From contig JAQMWT010000671.1 in the NCBI GenBank assembly GCA_029834535.1, positions 372,001 through 436,000 of the forward strand: a stretch of DNA of 64,000 bases, given 5' to 3'. Both the position numbers and the translations under genes were made by a program. Of this stretch, positions 40,799-52,255 are shown piece after piece. The notes below the pieces were generated by a model, which ran no database searches, had not been told where the DNA came from, and was given only the letters and a program-made list of their open reading frames with translations. How positions within the stretch are numbered: position 1 is the first letter of the stretch; the number at the start of each line of letters is the position of its first letter. The stretch comes from Chrysophaeum taylorii. Taxonomy: Eukaryota > Sar > Pelagophyceae > Pelagomonadales > Pelagomonadaceae.

Positions 40799-42508
40799 TT
40801 AATGAAGGGCGTCGGCGATGGCCTCGAAGATGATGGCGACGGCGAGGGCACCCGGGTCGGGGACGCCGTGCTGCCTGGCGGCGGCGACGTAGGCGGAGCG
40901 GCCGTGGGTCGCGACGAGGTCCTTGGTTCCATCGGCGCCTCGTCGCGCTTCGAGGGCTGCGCGGTTCAAGTCTGAAGAGAGGAGGGCGCGGGCGGCAGGA
41001 ATAGTCGCGTCGCACATGGTACGGGAGCCGATTCCCGCGCCCCCGTATTGTTCGATCGCTCGCGCCGCCGCCTGGAAGGCTGCGCCCCAGGTCGCACCGC
41101 GCTGGAGGGCGTTTTCTGCCGCGCGGAGACCGAGGACGTAGAGAGCGCCGCTCGAGCCGCCCATGTTGTCGCCCAGGACGTCGGCCAGGGCGGCGACGGC
41201 CTCGGCCGGCTTTTTGTAGGCGTCTGGGCGGTTCTCGAGATCAGCCTTGACCGCGTCGGCACCCTGCTTGAGCGTGGTCCCGCAGTCGCCGTCGCCGACC
41301 GTCTCGTCCGCGCGCGTGAGGTCGGGCTCGGCGCGGGAAACGGCGTCGCAGGCCGCGAGGACGGCCTTGGCTATCCGCGGGTCCTCGGGTGCCGACGACC
41401 GGACGTCGGCGTTTCGGAGCGCGAGGGGGTCGGCAGGAATGGTGACGGGGAGGGCGTCGAGGGGGCGGAACGGGGCCCCCTTCAAGGCGGGCGAGTCGCA
41501 CGGACGGTCGATCAGTTCCATCAGCTCGTCGTCGAGGCGCGTCAGCGACACCGACACACCCTGCATATCTATGGAGGTGACCAATGCGCCGTCGAGACAC
41601 CGCGCGACCGCGAGGCCCCGAGCCCGACACGCCTCGACGGCCACGCCACCGAAGACCGCCATTTCCAGACCCGAAGTCGCGCCTAGGTTATTGACGACGA
41701 GCGCGACCCTGGCGCCCGCGGGTATCTCGAGCTTGGCGGCGCAGGCCTCGACGAGGCTCGCGGCGGCTGCGGAGGCCGTGGGCGGCGGCGAGACCACGTG
41801 AGCCCCGGGCTCGCCGTGGATGCCGAGGCCGAGCTCCACTTCGTCAACCCCGAGCCGCGTCGCCTTGGCCCGCCCGGGCAACGAACACACCTCGTACGCG
41901 ACCCCCATCGTCGCCGTGCGGGCCGCAGCCTCCCGCGCCACCCGCGCGACCTCCTCCAAGCTCATCCCGCGGTCCGCGGCGGCCCCGGCAACCTTGTGCG
42001 CGACGACGCACCCCGCCAACCCCCTCGGTTGCTTCGAGTCGGGGAGGGCGACGTCGTCTCGGACGTAGACCGTCTCCACCTCGATCCCGAACCGCGACCG
42101 CGCGGTCTCGGCCGCGATCCCAAAGTTCAGCCGGTCCCCCGTGTAGTTCTTCACGATCAGCAAGCACCCCGCCTTCTTCGACGACGCGGCCACGATCGCG
42201 CACAACACCGCCTTCACCGTCGGCGACGCGAACACGTCGCCGCACACCGCCGCCGTCAGCAGTCCCTTCCCAACGAATCCCGCGTGCGCGGGCTCGTGCC
42301 CCGACCCGCCCCCCGAGATCACCGCCACCTTTCCCGCCTGCTTCACGGCCACCTCGTAGTCGCGCCGCACCACCACGCGCACCCCGGCGGCGAACGCCGC
42401 GTCGTCCAGTCGACCGAGGTGCTCGGGATACAGCGTCACCAACCCCTCCACGATGCTCTCCGTCAGCTTGGGCCCCGACGACGCGTTCACTACTTTCTTG
42501 CACTCCAT
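40799..42508 (-). CDS. Dihydroxyacetone kinase (DAK1 + DAK2 fusion)
   Basis: The 569-residue protein is read from the first ATG at 42508. The DAK1 domain has ISGGGSGHEPAHAGFVGKG, CGDVFASPTVKAV, VKNYTGDRLNFG and GLGIHGEPG, whose His forms the covalent hemiaminal with dihydroxyacetone in this family. The DAK2 (DhaL) ATP domain has DETVGDGDCGTTLKQGA with the Mg-binding Asp residues, DNMGGSSGALY and GSRTMCDA. It phosphorylates dihydroxyacetone (and perhaps glyceraldehyde) with ATP, feeding glycerol and triose into glycolysis; it matches the single-chain eukaryotic type in order and length. The frame stays open upstream to 42587 without an ATG (AGKKAVGGSTGPKILQGQK) after a possible splice acceptor TTTCTAG, so a short upstream exon is possible. 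Confidence 0.93.
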   Translation of the reverse strand: MECKKVVNASSGPKLTESIVEGLVTLYPEHLGRLDDAAFAAGVRVVVRRDYEVAVKQAGKVAVISGGGSGHEPAHAGFVGKGLLTAAVCGDVFASPTVKAVLCAIVAASSKKAGCLLIVKNYTGDRLNFGIAAETARSRFGIEVETVYVRDDVALPDSKQPRGLAGCVVAHKVAGAAADRGMSLEEVARVAREAAARTATMGVAYEVCSLPGRAKATRLGVDEVELGLGIHGEPGAHVVSPPPTASAAAASLVEACAAKLEIPAGARVALVVNNLGATSGLEMAVFGGVAVEACRARGLAVARCLDGALVTSIDMQGVSVSLTRLDDELMELIDRPCDSPALKGAPFRPLDALPVTIPADPLALRNADVRSSAPEDPRIAKAVLAACDAVSRAEPDLTRADETVGDGDCGTTLKQGADAVKADLENRPDAYKKPAEAVAALADVLGDNMGGSSGALYVLGLRAAENALQRGATWGAAFQAAARAIEQYGGAGIGSRTMCDATIPAARALLSSDLNRAALEARRGADGTKDLVATHGRSAYVAAARQHGVPDPGALAVAIIFEAIADALH

Positions 42509-45500
42509 CTTCTGCCCTTGCAAGATCTTGGGACCGGTGCTCCCTCCAACGGCTTTCTTGCCGGCAACAATCGACCAGCCTAGTTCCTAGAAATGAAGAA
42601 GGCTTCAAGTACGATGTCAATATTTTGTGGTTCGAAATTTATTTTTTTTGAACGACGACGACGATAACAATGGTGTGGAGTATATTATGACGTCATTAGG
42701 AATCGGGTCGTCTTATTTATTTATTTATTATTGCTGGGATAAGAAGAAGCTATAGGAATCGATCCTCGCTGGCCACCGACTATGTTGCCGCGAGCTTCTT
42801 TCTTCTCGGGCGCGTTGCCTCAAGCAACCACGACTCCGCGCGCTTTATCTACGAGCAGACGGTCCTATAACCTTATTGCTCTTCCCCAGCCGAGTCTCCT
42901 CGAGAGAGAAGTGAAGGACGTACACTGGTCAAAGGATAACTTAACTAACTAGCCTGTGTGGCCGGCAGGGAATCATTTTGTGAAGACATAGACGAAGAGG
43001 AAGGAATGTGGGATGGGCATAAAGAGACGGGTTAAAGCAAAGGAGAAGGAAGAAGCGAACCACGCTGGCTCATTTCAAGGGGGCAGACCTTACTTTTTAA
43101 CCGGGCGCCGATACTGGCACATCATCGAGTGGGTGCGGACGTAGGAGTCTCTCGCTCTAGTTGGCCCGTCGGTGGTGGCAACGAACGCTCATGTCATCGG
43201 CTCGTCCGGAGGCCTGATCCGGGACGGCATGAAAAAAGGCGTTTCGGTGGTTGCAGGCGAAGCGCTACTGGACCTCGGCGACATCCACGGCCCGTCACCT
43301 CACCGAAGTGCTTCTCTCAAACACGTTCGACACTCCTTCTGAAATTTCAAGATCTTCGGACTTGTGCTGCTTCCAACGGTCTTCTTGCCGGCATCATTGT
43401 TTCCACTGGCGGACGGACCCTTACCCAACATCATGATAAGTCGAAAATCCGCACTCACGACAGCAGCTGCGGAGGCGATTTCGGGTGCGGAAGCCTGTTG
43501 AGTTCGTCGGAGGGGCAGGCCTGGTCTCTATCCCGGCCACCGAGCCAAGCAGCGCGTCGCGGGGACGAGATTTTGCCGTTTTAGGTTTGGGCGGCGGGAG
43601 TTTTTTCTTTTTTTGGAGAGGGTCCTTGGGATTGATTCTTGGCTACTCATTGAAACGGCCGGTTCATACCTTTTTCTGATCACTCGGACCGCGAGAGTCG
43701 ACAGTGCCGGACCAGGAAGCCGTGACGATGCTCTCGGCGGGACTACAACGGCGCGGCGGGTGGTTGTCGTGCTCCCTGCCACCGACTACGGGGATTATCG
43801 ACGATACAGACGGTTATTACGCGGTTCTAGAGGTCGACAAGCCCGTTGCAAGGCTGAAGGAGACAAGCGCCGTGAAAGTTAGTGGCGAGACAGACCCGAG
43901 AAGAGGCGAGTTTCGGGGTGGAACCTCGTTTTACGACCCGCCGGAGCCCGCGGGGCAGTACAACTATGCAAACAATACATTGCACGACTCAGGATGCTAG
44001 GGTTAAGAATCGTCCGATCCACAATCATGGTACGCCTGTGTTCTGATGGCCGCGCCGTAGTCGAGCGGCGCCTCGTAGGAGGCGCTGCCAGCAGCACGAC
44101 ACCGCAAGGACCTCATCGGGTCTGAAGAAAAGACTCTGGCCGCCGATTTTTTGGAAACGTCGCTCGGGATGGCGGGGCTCACCACAGGCTGGCGGCGCAT
44201 CAAATGAATGTCCTTCTCGTCTGGTCTGGTCTTGTCTGGTCAGTATGCTGCAGGGGTGGCTAGCTTTTTGACGAGGCTCTTGAGACCCAGTGGAGTGTTG
44301 CTGTAACGCCCTCAACAAGGGTCAACCAAGCGCCGCGAACCGGGCGACCTCAGTCGCGACGACCGTTTTGTTTCTTTGTTTCTTTCACCCCGTAACTCGT
44401 CTGGCGGGCACAACCGAAGATAGCTGCTAAGGCTGGCGCCGCGGGCGCGTTGCCGAAGACAACGTGACACGTGCGGCCGTAGCCTCAATCTCTCCGCTCC
44501 GGTGGCCGCCATCGAGGAGACAGAGCGGCTGCTGCCCCAAAGCGCCTTGGACGCAGACCAGGCACGAGTCGTGCGTGACCCAACAAGAGGGTGCCGTGTT
44601 TGAGGCTCACGCCAATGCCAACCACGGGCCGTCGTCTCCCACAAAATGAGGCCGAGTGCGACGATGGCACAGAATCACGCCGCGGTGCGCGCTGCTCGCG
44701 GGTGCGAGAACTTTATTGTTAGGTCGGACCGACGTGCGAGAGCCGACTCGGGTGGCGTTCCTGTGGCGTGGACGCGAGGTCCTCCACGATCAGGCCCACG
44801 CAGAGTCGCCGACCCGGCCTGGCGACGTGCCGTCTCGGGGTGAGTGAGTGATGTAGCTAGCCAAGGCCGAGAGGCGCGCCCCAGCACTGCCGTCTTTCGG
44901 GCAATCGTCGCCTCGATGACGGTCGAGAATTAGTTTTCAAGCTGACACTCTCGCGTTTGCTCACGCCACACCTGCCACAGGTACCACCTTGCGACGCCAC
45001 CGAGAGGGCCGCCCGGACCTTCTCGGGGTGGTGTTTAGGTGCGCGAACACCCCGCGGCTGGGTAGCAGAAGGCTGACTCGGATATTGTTCACGCACCATT
45101 GGGCCCGGCTTCGGCTCAAGCTCAGACTCGTGGAGACACGTGCCTCCGGAGCTGCGCAGCACGTACATCGGAACTGGCGCATTTAGCGGCGTCTCAGTGG
45201 TCGCTTTCCGCGAAACAGCGCTTCGCGTCGCTACGAAGATAAGTCATCTCACAAATAGATTTGGGCAGTCATCGACGAGGAATTCGTCAGTATGCTCGAC
45301 AGAAAGCGTGCGAGACTCCCAGCGAGACTCCCACGATTTCCAGCTCGGCCAACACCTGACTTCCATCCGTCTTCCCGTGTGCGGCCATATTTCCATTCAG
45401 ACTCTTTCTTCGCGTTAGACTCTCAACTTAAACATGCTGGCTATTAGGCTCTCGGGCGAAGTGTACTTCGCAGTGCAGCCTCTAAGTTGCGCCCGCACCT

Positions 45501-47837
45501 CTTGGCTGCGCCCCGCTGAGCTCGGTCGTTTATGGCGCCGGCAGACGGGACCCACATCGGCTGGCCGGAGGCTGATGCACGTGGAATGCTGCTTTGGTTG
45601 CTCGAGGGACTCCGGATTAGCGGTGAACTCGAAGGAGCGCGTCGGCTTTAAATTCGTGGGGAACGGGGTCGGAGCTGATATGGGCACTGCGGTGGCATAT
45701 GAGCTAGGTTGCTTTGTGGGTTTCGCGCTGAAGGCAACAAACGTGCTCGTCGGATCAGTGGATGGACTTGCCATCGGCGCAGGCGCCGGAGCATTGGAGG
45801 GAAGCAACGAGTGCAAAATGAGCTGGGGACGTCTGTTTGCACCGTTGTCGGAGATATAGGCGAAGTCTCAATTAGTTGGCTCGAGGGCTATCCAGCCGAA
45901 ATGCTCCTAGGGATGCTCGAGAGACTCGATTTAGGCACTGAGGTTGGCGAAACTTTAAGAGAATCCGCGAAGCTGAGTCCCGCGCTCAATATGCACTCGC
46001 AAAGTTGGCGAACACTTATGATCTCGATATCTTTGCCGCGATTTTCGCTCGAGACTCCAGGCCCAATTGTTCACGGCATGATACAACTACCCCAGGCATG
46101 CTGCGGCGTCAATCATCACTGTCGTTATCGCCATCCGGGCAGCAACTCTAGCCGCCTCCACGTTGGGCGTGGAGGTGATTTCAAAAAAGATGTTGTCGGC
46201 CTTGGCATCCTCCTAATTTGATGCCGTCCACGTGCTTAAGATCCTGCGCGACCATCAGCGCCACTATGGCATGAATCCTTCGTCAATGTACTTATCATTT
46301 TGGCCAGCATCTGGCCTTGGACAGGTTCATTTTCTTTTCAGCCAGCTCCACGACTTCATCACACGGCCGTTCCGAGTGCAAAAGCGGAGCTTTTTGAAGC
46401 TTTAGCGAGTGCCTCAGTTATGCATGACTTGTTCGCTGTGCCGGACCCCTGGTTTTAACATGGTTCGCACGACCATCGCACCGCAGATGTATTCATGGCT
46501 ATTGTCTCCAAGACCCAGTTGTCGTCGGGTGCTGTTGTGCCCAGTATGATGAAGGCGGTGCCCTCTAGTGCTCGTAACGACGAGCTACGCAACCACATTG
46601 TTTCAGCAATTCATAGACGGCGCTTCAGACCGCGGACCAGTCATCATCGTCGTCAGCAAGAAGGACCTCGCTCCTGGTCTCGGCGTTGAAGTAGCTGTAG
46701 GATTCGATTTTTCGACAGCAATGTGCTATCGCTTCCATCGGAGCTCGCTCGGTTGCACGTTTGATTTTTTTGTGCGTTGAACACGATGGTGTCGTCGACG
46801 GAGGGCGGGCGGAAGAGCAATTCAGCCTGGCGCTGCGTATTGTCATGAAGGTATCAAAAACTCGTCGTCGGTTTCTCAGTGGCAGTGAGAACACAAAACG
46901 ATGAGGTCGTCGATTCGCGAAATCGTCGATCGCTCAAGATCGATGCGATTGTCTACTGCGCATACCACACCGTGGTTGCAACAGACCTCATGACCTAGGT
47001 TTTGAGCGCTCAAGTTTGATTCTTTTCCGTCAAATGGCATGACGCGTCGCTCCGCATCTAAGAAAACAACTGCGAAATATTTCCAATCTTGTCCAACAAG
47101 CTGCGACGGATAAATTCGAACGCACGCTTGGTTTGGGGCATCCACACACGCAAGAGATAGTGGCAGGCACCTGGCAGCATACGTTTCGCGATGACAATCT
47201 GCAGCATCGCTTGGTGAGATTCGAGAAAGGAAAGGAGATGGCAATCAATGAGAGGAGGAAAAACGAGGCGGCTCTGGTTGGAGGTCGAAGTTGGTGAATA
47301 TACACGAATGCTGAAGCGACCTTAAAGCGCCTGCCACGAGACACACTGCTGCGGGATCGCACATGACGCTGCTCTGCCATCCCCCCGTCTCGCTCGAATC
47401 GGACTTCTCGTGGTGAGGAACCCAAATTGGCGCCCTCCTCGCTGCCTTCCCCCAAAAGCAGTCAGTCGCCTCTTGAAAAACCCTCAGATCGCGCGCTGGC
47501 AGAATCAGCGGACATGTTAACGGTAATCGCGAAAAAAGGCTCGTCGCCAGCGCCGCCATGTTGGATGTGTTATTGTCTGATGATTACAAAATTTCTGGCA
47601 CCAGTCAGAGCGCGGAGTTGCCCTCCGCTTGATTGTGCTGAACAAGGAATTACCGAATGAAGGCCTTGCTTGTTGTTTTGATGATTGTGTCTAGTTATGT
47701 CCCGCGACAAGGCCTCGCAGGTACGCACTCCAACAACCCCCAGCGAGACAGGGCTGCGGGCATAGATCGTGCGGAGAGTGACCGCACGTCTCTGACCGCC
47801 GGGGCATCTTGGCGGATTGACGGTGCGCACAGGCAAC
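42509..47837. other. Long stretch without a recognisable gene
   Basis: Only coding-like fragments without a known family were seen. They are a minus-strand copy of the upstream DAK segment at 43340-43400 (AGKKTVGSSTSPKIL), a plus-strand frame ending DIGEVSISWLEGYPAEMLLGM at about 45840-46220, a minus-strand Pro/Ser-rich frame at 45415-45816, and a minus-strand frame at 46876-47244 (RIYPSQLVGQDWKYFAVVF). An (ATTT)n run lies near 42712. Most of this looks like decayed mobile or duplicated DNA. Confidence 0.4.
43340..43400 (-). repeat. Copy of the 5' region of the DAK gene
   Basis: The block from CAAGATCTTCGGAC to CTTCTTGCCGGCA (from 43348) matches 42521-42568 (CAAGATCTTGGGAC ... TTTCTTGCCGGCA) in about 41 of 48 positions without gaps. 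Read on the minus strand both encode AGKKxVGxSTxPKIL, with differences that mostly keep the amino acid, so the segment appears to have been coding. Confidence 0.6.
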
Positions 47838-48308
47838 ATGGAATCAGCACTACGAGCCGCGACCGACGGCTGCGGCACGCTCCTGACGTTTGCTAGCTTG
47901 TTGGTCGTCGTCGCCGCGGTGGCGATCAACGGTGATTACTCCGAGGACGAGCGCCACCTCGTCTCCTCGGTCGCGCGCTCGTGCATTCACGCGAGCGCGC
48001 TGCTAATCGTGTGCGCCGCCGGCACGAAAGGTTTGCTACCGGGAAAGTCCAAAAAACCCCCTAACCCCTACCACCAGCGGTACCTCGCGAGGATCGCGCT
48101 TGGATGTATCGGTCTTGGCTTCTGCTGGAGGGCACTCAAGGTCCGCGGGGACGAGGCCACGTGCTCCGACCTCCGGCTTGCAGCTGCGGGTTCCCTGGCT
48201 TTTTTGGGTCTCCTTGCACTCCTCCTCGCGCTCGTCTCGGCCGCTGCAGTTGCCCGAGTCCCCCACTCCACCCCTGCCCAGCGTTTCCTTCGGCGATCAT
48301 GTCGATGA
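47838..48308 (+). CDS. Small four-helix membrane protein, unknown function
   Basis: The ATG at 47838 gives 156 residues with four hydrophobic segments: LLTFASLLVVVAAVAI, SCIHASALLIVCAAG, YLARIALGCIGLGF and LAAAGSLAFLGLLALLLALV. A loop Lys/Pro-rich stretch (KSKKPPNPYHQ) is likely cytosolic. I do not recognise the family. The MULE element begins 50 bp after its stop, so its 3' flank was probably altered by the insertion. Confidence 0.65.
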   Translation: MESALRAATDGCGTLLTFASLLVVVAAVAINGDYSEDERHLVSSVARSCIHASALLIVCAAGTKGLLPGKSKKPPNPYHQRYLARIALGCIGLGFCWRALKVRGDEATCSDLRLAAAGSLAFLGLLALLLALVSAAAVARVPHSTPAQRFLRRSCR

Positions 48309-48365
48309 TGATACACGGGCCTTTTTTTTTGTTAATTTTGTGTGGTAATTATTATTAGGGATCCG

Positions 48366-48625
48366 TCAAGTTTGGTCAAAAAGTTTGGTGAATTTCTCTC
48401 ATGTTTGCTCGATTTTGATGTATGATTAAGGAAAAACTCACATGTGTGGTCACTTTCCATAGAAGTTAGGTCAGTTAAGTTTGGTCACTCCGAAGTTGCA
48501 TTAAGTTTGATCAATCAACCCTTCAAGTTTGACTAATTTCCTTGTAAGTTTGGTCAACAAGTTTGGTCACTACTCCTCAAACTTCCACAGTATTGACCAA
48601 ACTTCGGCCTTTTAAATCAAACTTA
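48366..48625. repeat. Left subterminal AAGTTTGGTCA array of the MULE
   Basis: About a dozen imperfect copies of AAGTTTGGTCA, the inner ones reversed as TGACCAAACTT, follow the left terminal repeat. Confidence 0.85.
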
Positions 48626-49824
48626 AGGAGGCTTTTTAAGGGGGCGCGTGAGCGCTTTTGGTGCGAAAATGCTTTTAAAACGAAAGCTAGGTGCTGCAGC
48701 TACGCAGAATCTACCGTGGCGTTACACGCGCGGCATGGACACCCCCCCATGACCGCCTTAGAAGGAGATCCTAAGGCAGCGCGGCGATACGCAAGGAGCT
48801 TCGCATATTGAGGGCTGCGACGCGCGGCCTCGCCAGCAGTTTCCCACGGCTTGACGCGGTTAAGCTGGGCCCATTCTCGCACCTTCCATCGTAGGAGCAT
48901 CCCATACCGCGACTCACCATGGTGCTGTTGCCGTGGTCGTCCGCCATTCTTCGGCAAGAGGCAGACGCCAAAAGACAAAGGTAAATGGTCAGCGTGACAC
49001 GGATCACCCCATTCTGGATCCCAAAATCCGAGAGGGAGAGCGTCTTTGCGAATCGATTCAGGGTCGAGAGCGCGCATCAGAGGTTCTAAGGAGGGTGCCT
49101 CTTGATAGTGTTGTGGAGGTTGTCGTCGGCGGTCTTGTCGAGGCAACCACACTGCTATGTCGAAGTGCCCCCCGGGCGTTAATGAACCATGGATTTGAAG
49201 TCGACGCGGGAGCTTGGAAATAAACAAGTCACCTGTGAGCCTTGTTGAACGAGCGGAGAACATGGCGCACTGGGTCCTTTTCTTGGAGCGAGGCTTTCCG
49301 GCCGGTGGAGCACGCGTAGGCCGTCCTGATTGATTGGATTCCTGCACGAAGCCAGTTGTTTCCGTGTCGAGTGCGTTGGGTGTACATGCCCGATAGGACC
49401 GTGGGGTCACACGAGCTCGCTGCTACAAACATTCTTGGACACTCCCATAAAAACACACATCATTGAACTCGGCTTCAAATATCGCACCGAATCGTTCTCG
49501 AAAGGTAAGAAGTACCCCATACTCAGCTCGGCAAGGATTCCCTTGTCTTCGTCGTTCGCATCATATCGCTCCGTATCGTCCCCGTTGTCGTACGTGACGG
49601 CGAACTTATTTCTGGCGTAGGTGACTGTTCCAGGAACGTAGTGTTTAGGCTGCGCAGCGGGATATGGCACATCCGAAGCCATCACCCGGACTGATTTGAA
49701 ACTCCTTCCGCGCGCCGAAAGCATATTGAGGGTGGTGGTGAGCTCGGCGCGCGCACGGTCCCACGCTTCTTTGTCTGTTGGCCACCAGGGAGGAAACGAG
49801 CTTGTAGACGACTCTTTCTGCTGC

Positions 49825-49985
49825 TTGTTTGGGGGCTCGGTCGACGCGGGAGGCTCGGTATACGCGGGAGGCTCGGTCGACGCGCGAGGCTCGGTATACG
49901 CGGGAGACGCGGGAGGCTCGGTAGGCTTGGTAGACGCGGGAGGCTCGGTAGACGCGGGAGGCTCGGTAGGCTCGGGAGGCTCGGT
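49825..49985. repeat. Minisatellite encoding TEPPAS/TEPPAY repeats
   Basis: Variants of GGAGGCTCGGTCGACGC repeat about nine times in the transposase frame, giving Pro/Thr/Glu-rich repeats on the minus strand. Confidence 0.85.
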
Positions 49986-52039
49986 TGCTTTGCGGCCTCC
50001 TTTCCTCCGCTTTTTACTGGCGACCCGGGCTGCAGTTCCTTCTGGGTCCAACCCGGCGAACGTCTTGGCCATTTCTTTTCGTGCTCGCTTCCGGTCCTTC
50101 TTTGACCCCGACCCCGTATTCTTCCGCAGCGAGGATTCTTGGCGTTGGTCGGTCTTTGGCCTGCCTGTCCGTCGGGGCCCGATCGCGGATGGCAGCCAAG
50201 GCTCAAACTCCTCACCAGCTTCTTTGCATTCGGCTTCAATTTCTCCTTGCGCCGACTCAATTTCCGTCGCGTTGAGAATCGGAAACACCCCCCCGACCCG
50301 ATATTGATTTTCCCAACGCTGCGTCGTGGTCCAAAGTGGATAGAGATCCTCAGCATGCTCACCGCGAGCTATCTGAGCTCCAATCATGCAAACGCACGGC
50401 AAGCGAGAGAACGCGTAGTTGCCACAGCTACAGGAAAGTACGTCGACTTGCTCCGAATCTTCAAAATTCACGTATCCCTTCTGCCCGATAACAACGACGG
50501 ACGTAAGTTGCTGATTGTTGTCACCTTTGACATACACCAAGAACGTCCCCTTATTGGCGCGAGCGCCGCCGCCGTAAGGCTGAACTCTTGTTATCCGGGT
50601 CTTGCTTTTTGCAACCTTGACTTGGGCATCATTATTGTAGTTGGGCCTACGGTTCACGCTTAGATATCACATAAAACAACCCGACAAGTGTGAACATAAC
50701 AACGGGAGTGTGATCTGAAAAGACAAAGGCCCGTAGGCCCGTACGTATTTGAGATGGTTGACACCCTTGAGATTATTGGCCGAAAGCACGCCATTTTGAT
50801 CGAAGACAAGACGAAACTAATGACGCAACAATTTGCATCCGAACACGAGGAACACTCACGTGAGCCTCTCGCCGGTTTTTGCGCACCGGATTGCCGCTGC
50901 GCTCGTATCCGCGTAGGTCGTTGCCTGCTCAGCGAACAAGGTCTGGAGGGACTTGGGTCCGTTGCATAACCTCGCGTTGATGTGCTTCTTGTTGAAAGCC
51001 TTCGCCGGGTTGTTCGTACTCGTGCCAAAGAGTGCCCTGGGCCCGTCTAACACTGTGACGGTGTCTGCTTCCTGATCGTTCAGATGCTTTCGCGCATATT
51101 CGCGCCGACTGGCAACCTGTAGTGCCAGAAAACTCAATGCCACGAGGAGATTATGACTCACCCAACGCTGGGCCTTGGGAGAAAGTTCGGCATGAAAAGC
51201 GTCGCTGGCCGCCTTCGTAGGCGCCTCAACAAAGCGACGAAAGATAGCGGCATCCCCGGATTCCGCGATCTTTGCGATGTTCTCGCTGCCGTGGTTCACT
51301 GTGAATAGGACGTATTCACGAAGAGTAAACAGTTCATCAAAGACTTACTGCACGAGAAGGCGTCGGCCTCGGGCGTATGCTGCGCAGGAATCGGAATTAG
51401 ACGAGGAATCAAATGGTGCTAGCGAGGTCACTCACGGTGACGTGCGCTATGAGGCTTCCCTTTTGGAAGTCCTGTACTATGACGAATCCCTGACAGTTTC
51501 TGTGCGGGATGTTCTCGACGGTCAGTTTAATGACCTTGCCGATCGATTCCGCAGACTCGGTCATGTTCCACCACGAAGTGGATATCATCACGAGGTGGTT
51601 GTTGGCATCACGGCCGGTCACAGAAATCATCACCTGGTTGTCGAGGCAGTAAACGCCGTCAATAAACGCCTGCCGGCGCAGGAGGCCCGCATTCATCATG
51701 CGTATGGCGGGTTTCGACACGACGACATAACCTAAGAAGAACTTCCTATCAGCCAAGGCAGGTGACTGCAGCGTTTCAGGGATCTTGTAGTCGTTGAGGT
51801 CTAAGCTCTTGTACCGGCTCCTGTCGGAGCCATGCCTGAACTCTTGTTCCGACTTGTGCTCAGACTTGAGCCTCTTCATGAATACCTTCAGGAGATCTCC
51901 TTGTTTCGCGCCATACAACTTAACCGCATGACCGTGGGCCCGCAACGCGCGCTGGCAAGCGTGCAACTCCGCCTAAGAGAATGACAAGTGTGACTTTGAT
52001 GCACACACGTGAATGTAGATGTGGCGAAGTATACTAACA

Positions 52040-52255
52040 CACTAAGCTACGATTTTCAAGTGTGGTCACGAAACCAAAGAGTTTGATCAGAAAGCTACAA
52101 GTTTAATCACAAAGTTTGATCACACGAACATAAGTTTGATCATTAAGTCACAAGTTTGGTCACCAAGTCAAAAGTTTGGTCATAAAGTCACACGTTTGGT
52201 CATACAGTCACAAGTTTTGTCACAAAGTTTGGTCAGAACATTACAAGTTTGATCA
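52040..52255. repeat. Internal AAGTTTGGTCAC array, probably intronic
   Basis: About a dozen copies of CACAAGTTTGGTCA-type repeats lie between two transposase exons rather than at an element end. A donor-like GAG|GTGCAT near 52262 and an acceptor TTCTCTTAG near 51977 would place the array inside an intron. Confidence 0.7.

Noticed and set aside
40799-42620. Plus- and minus-strand frames overlapping the dihydroxyacetone kinase
   Set aside because: No family motifs; the kinase frame accounts for all conserved sequence.
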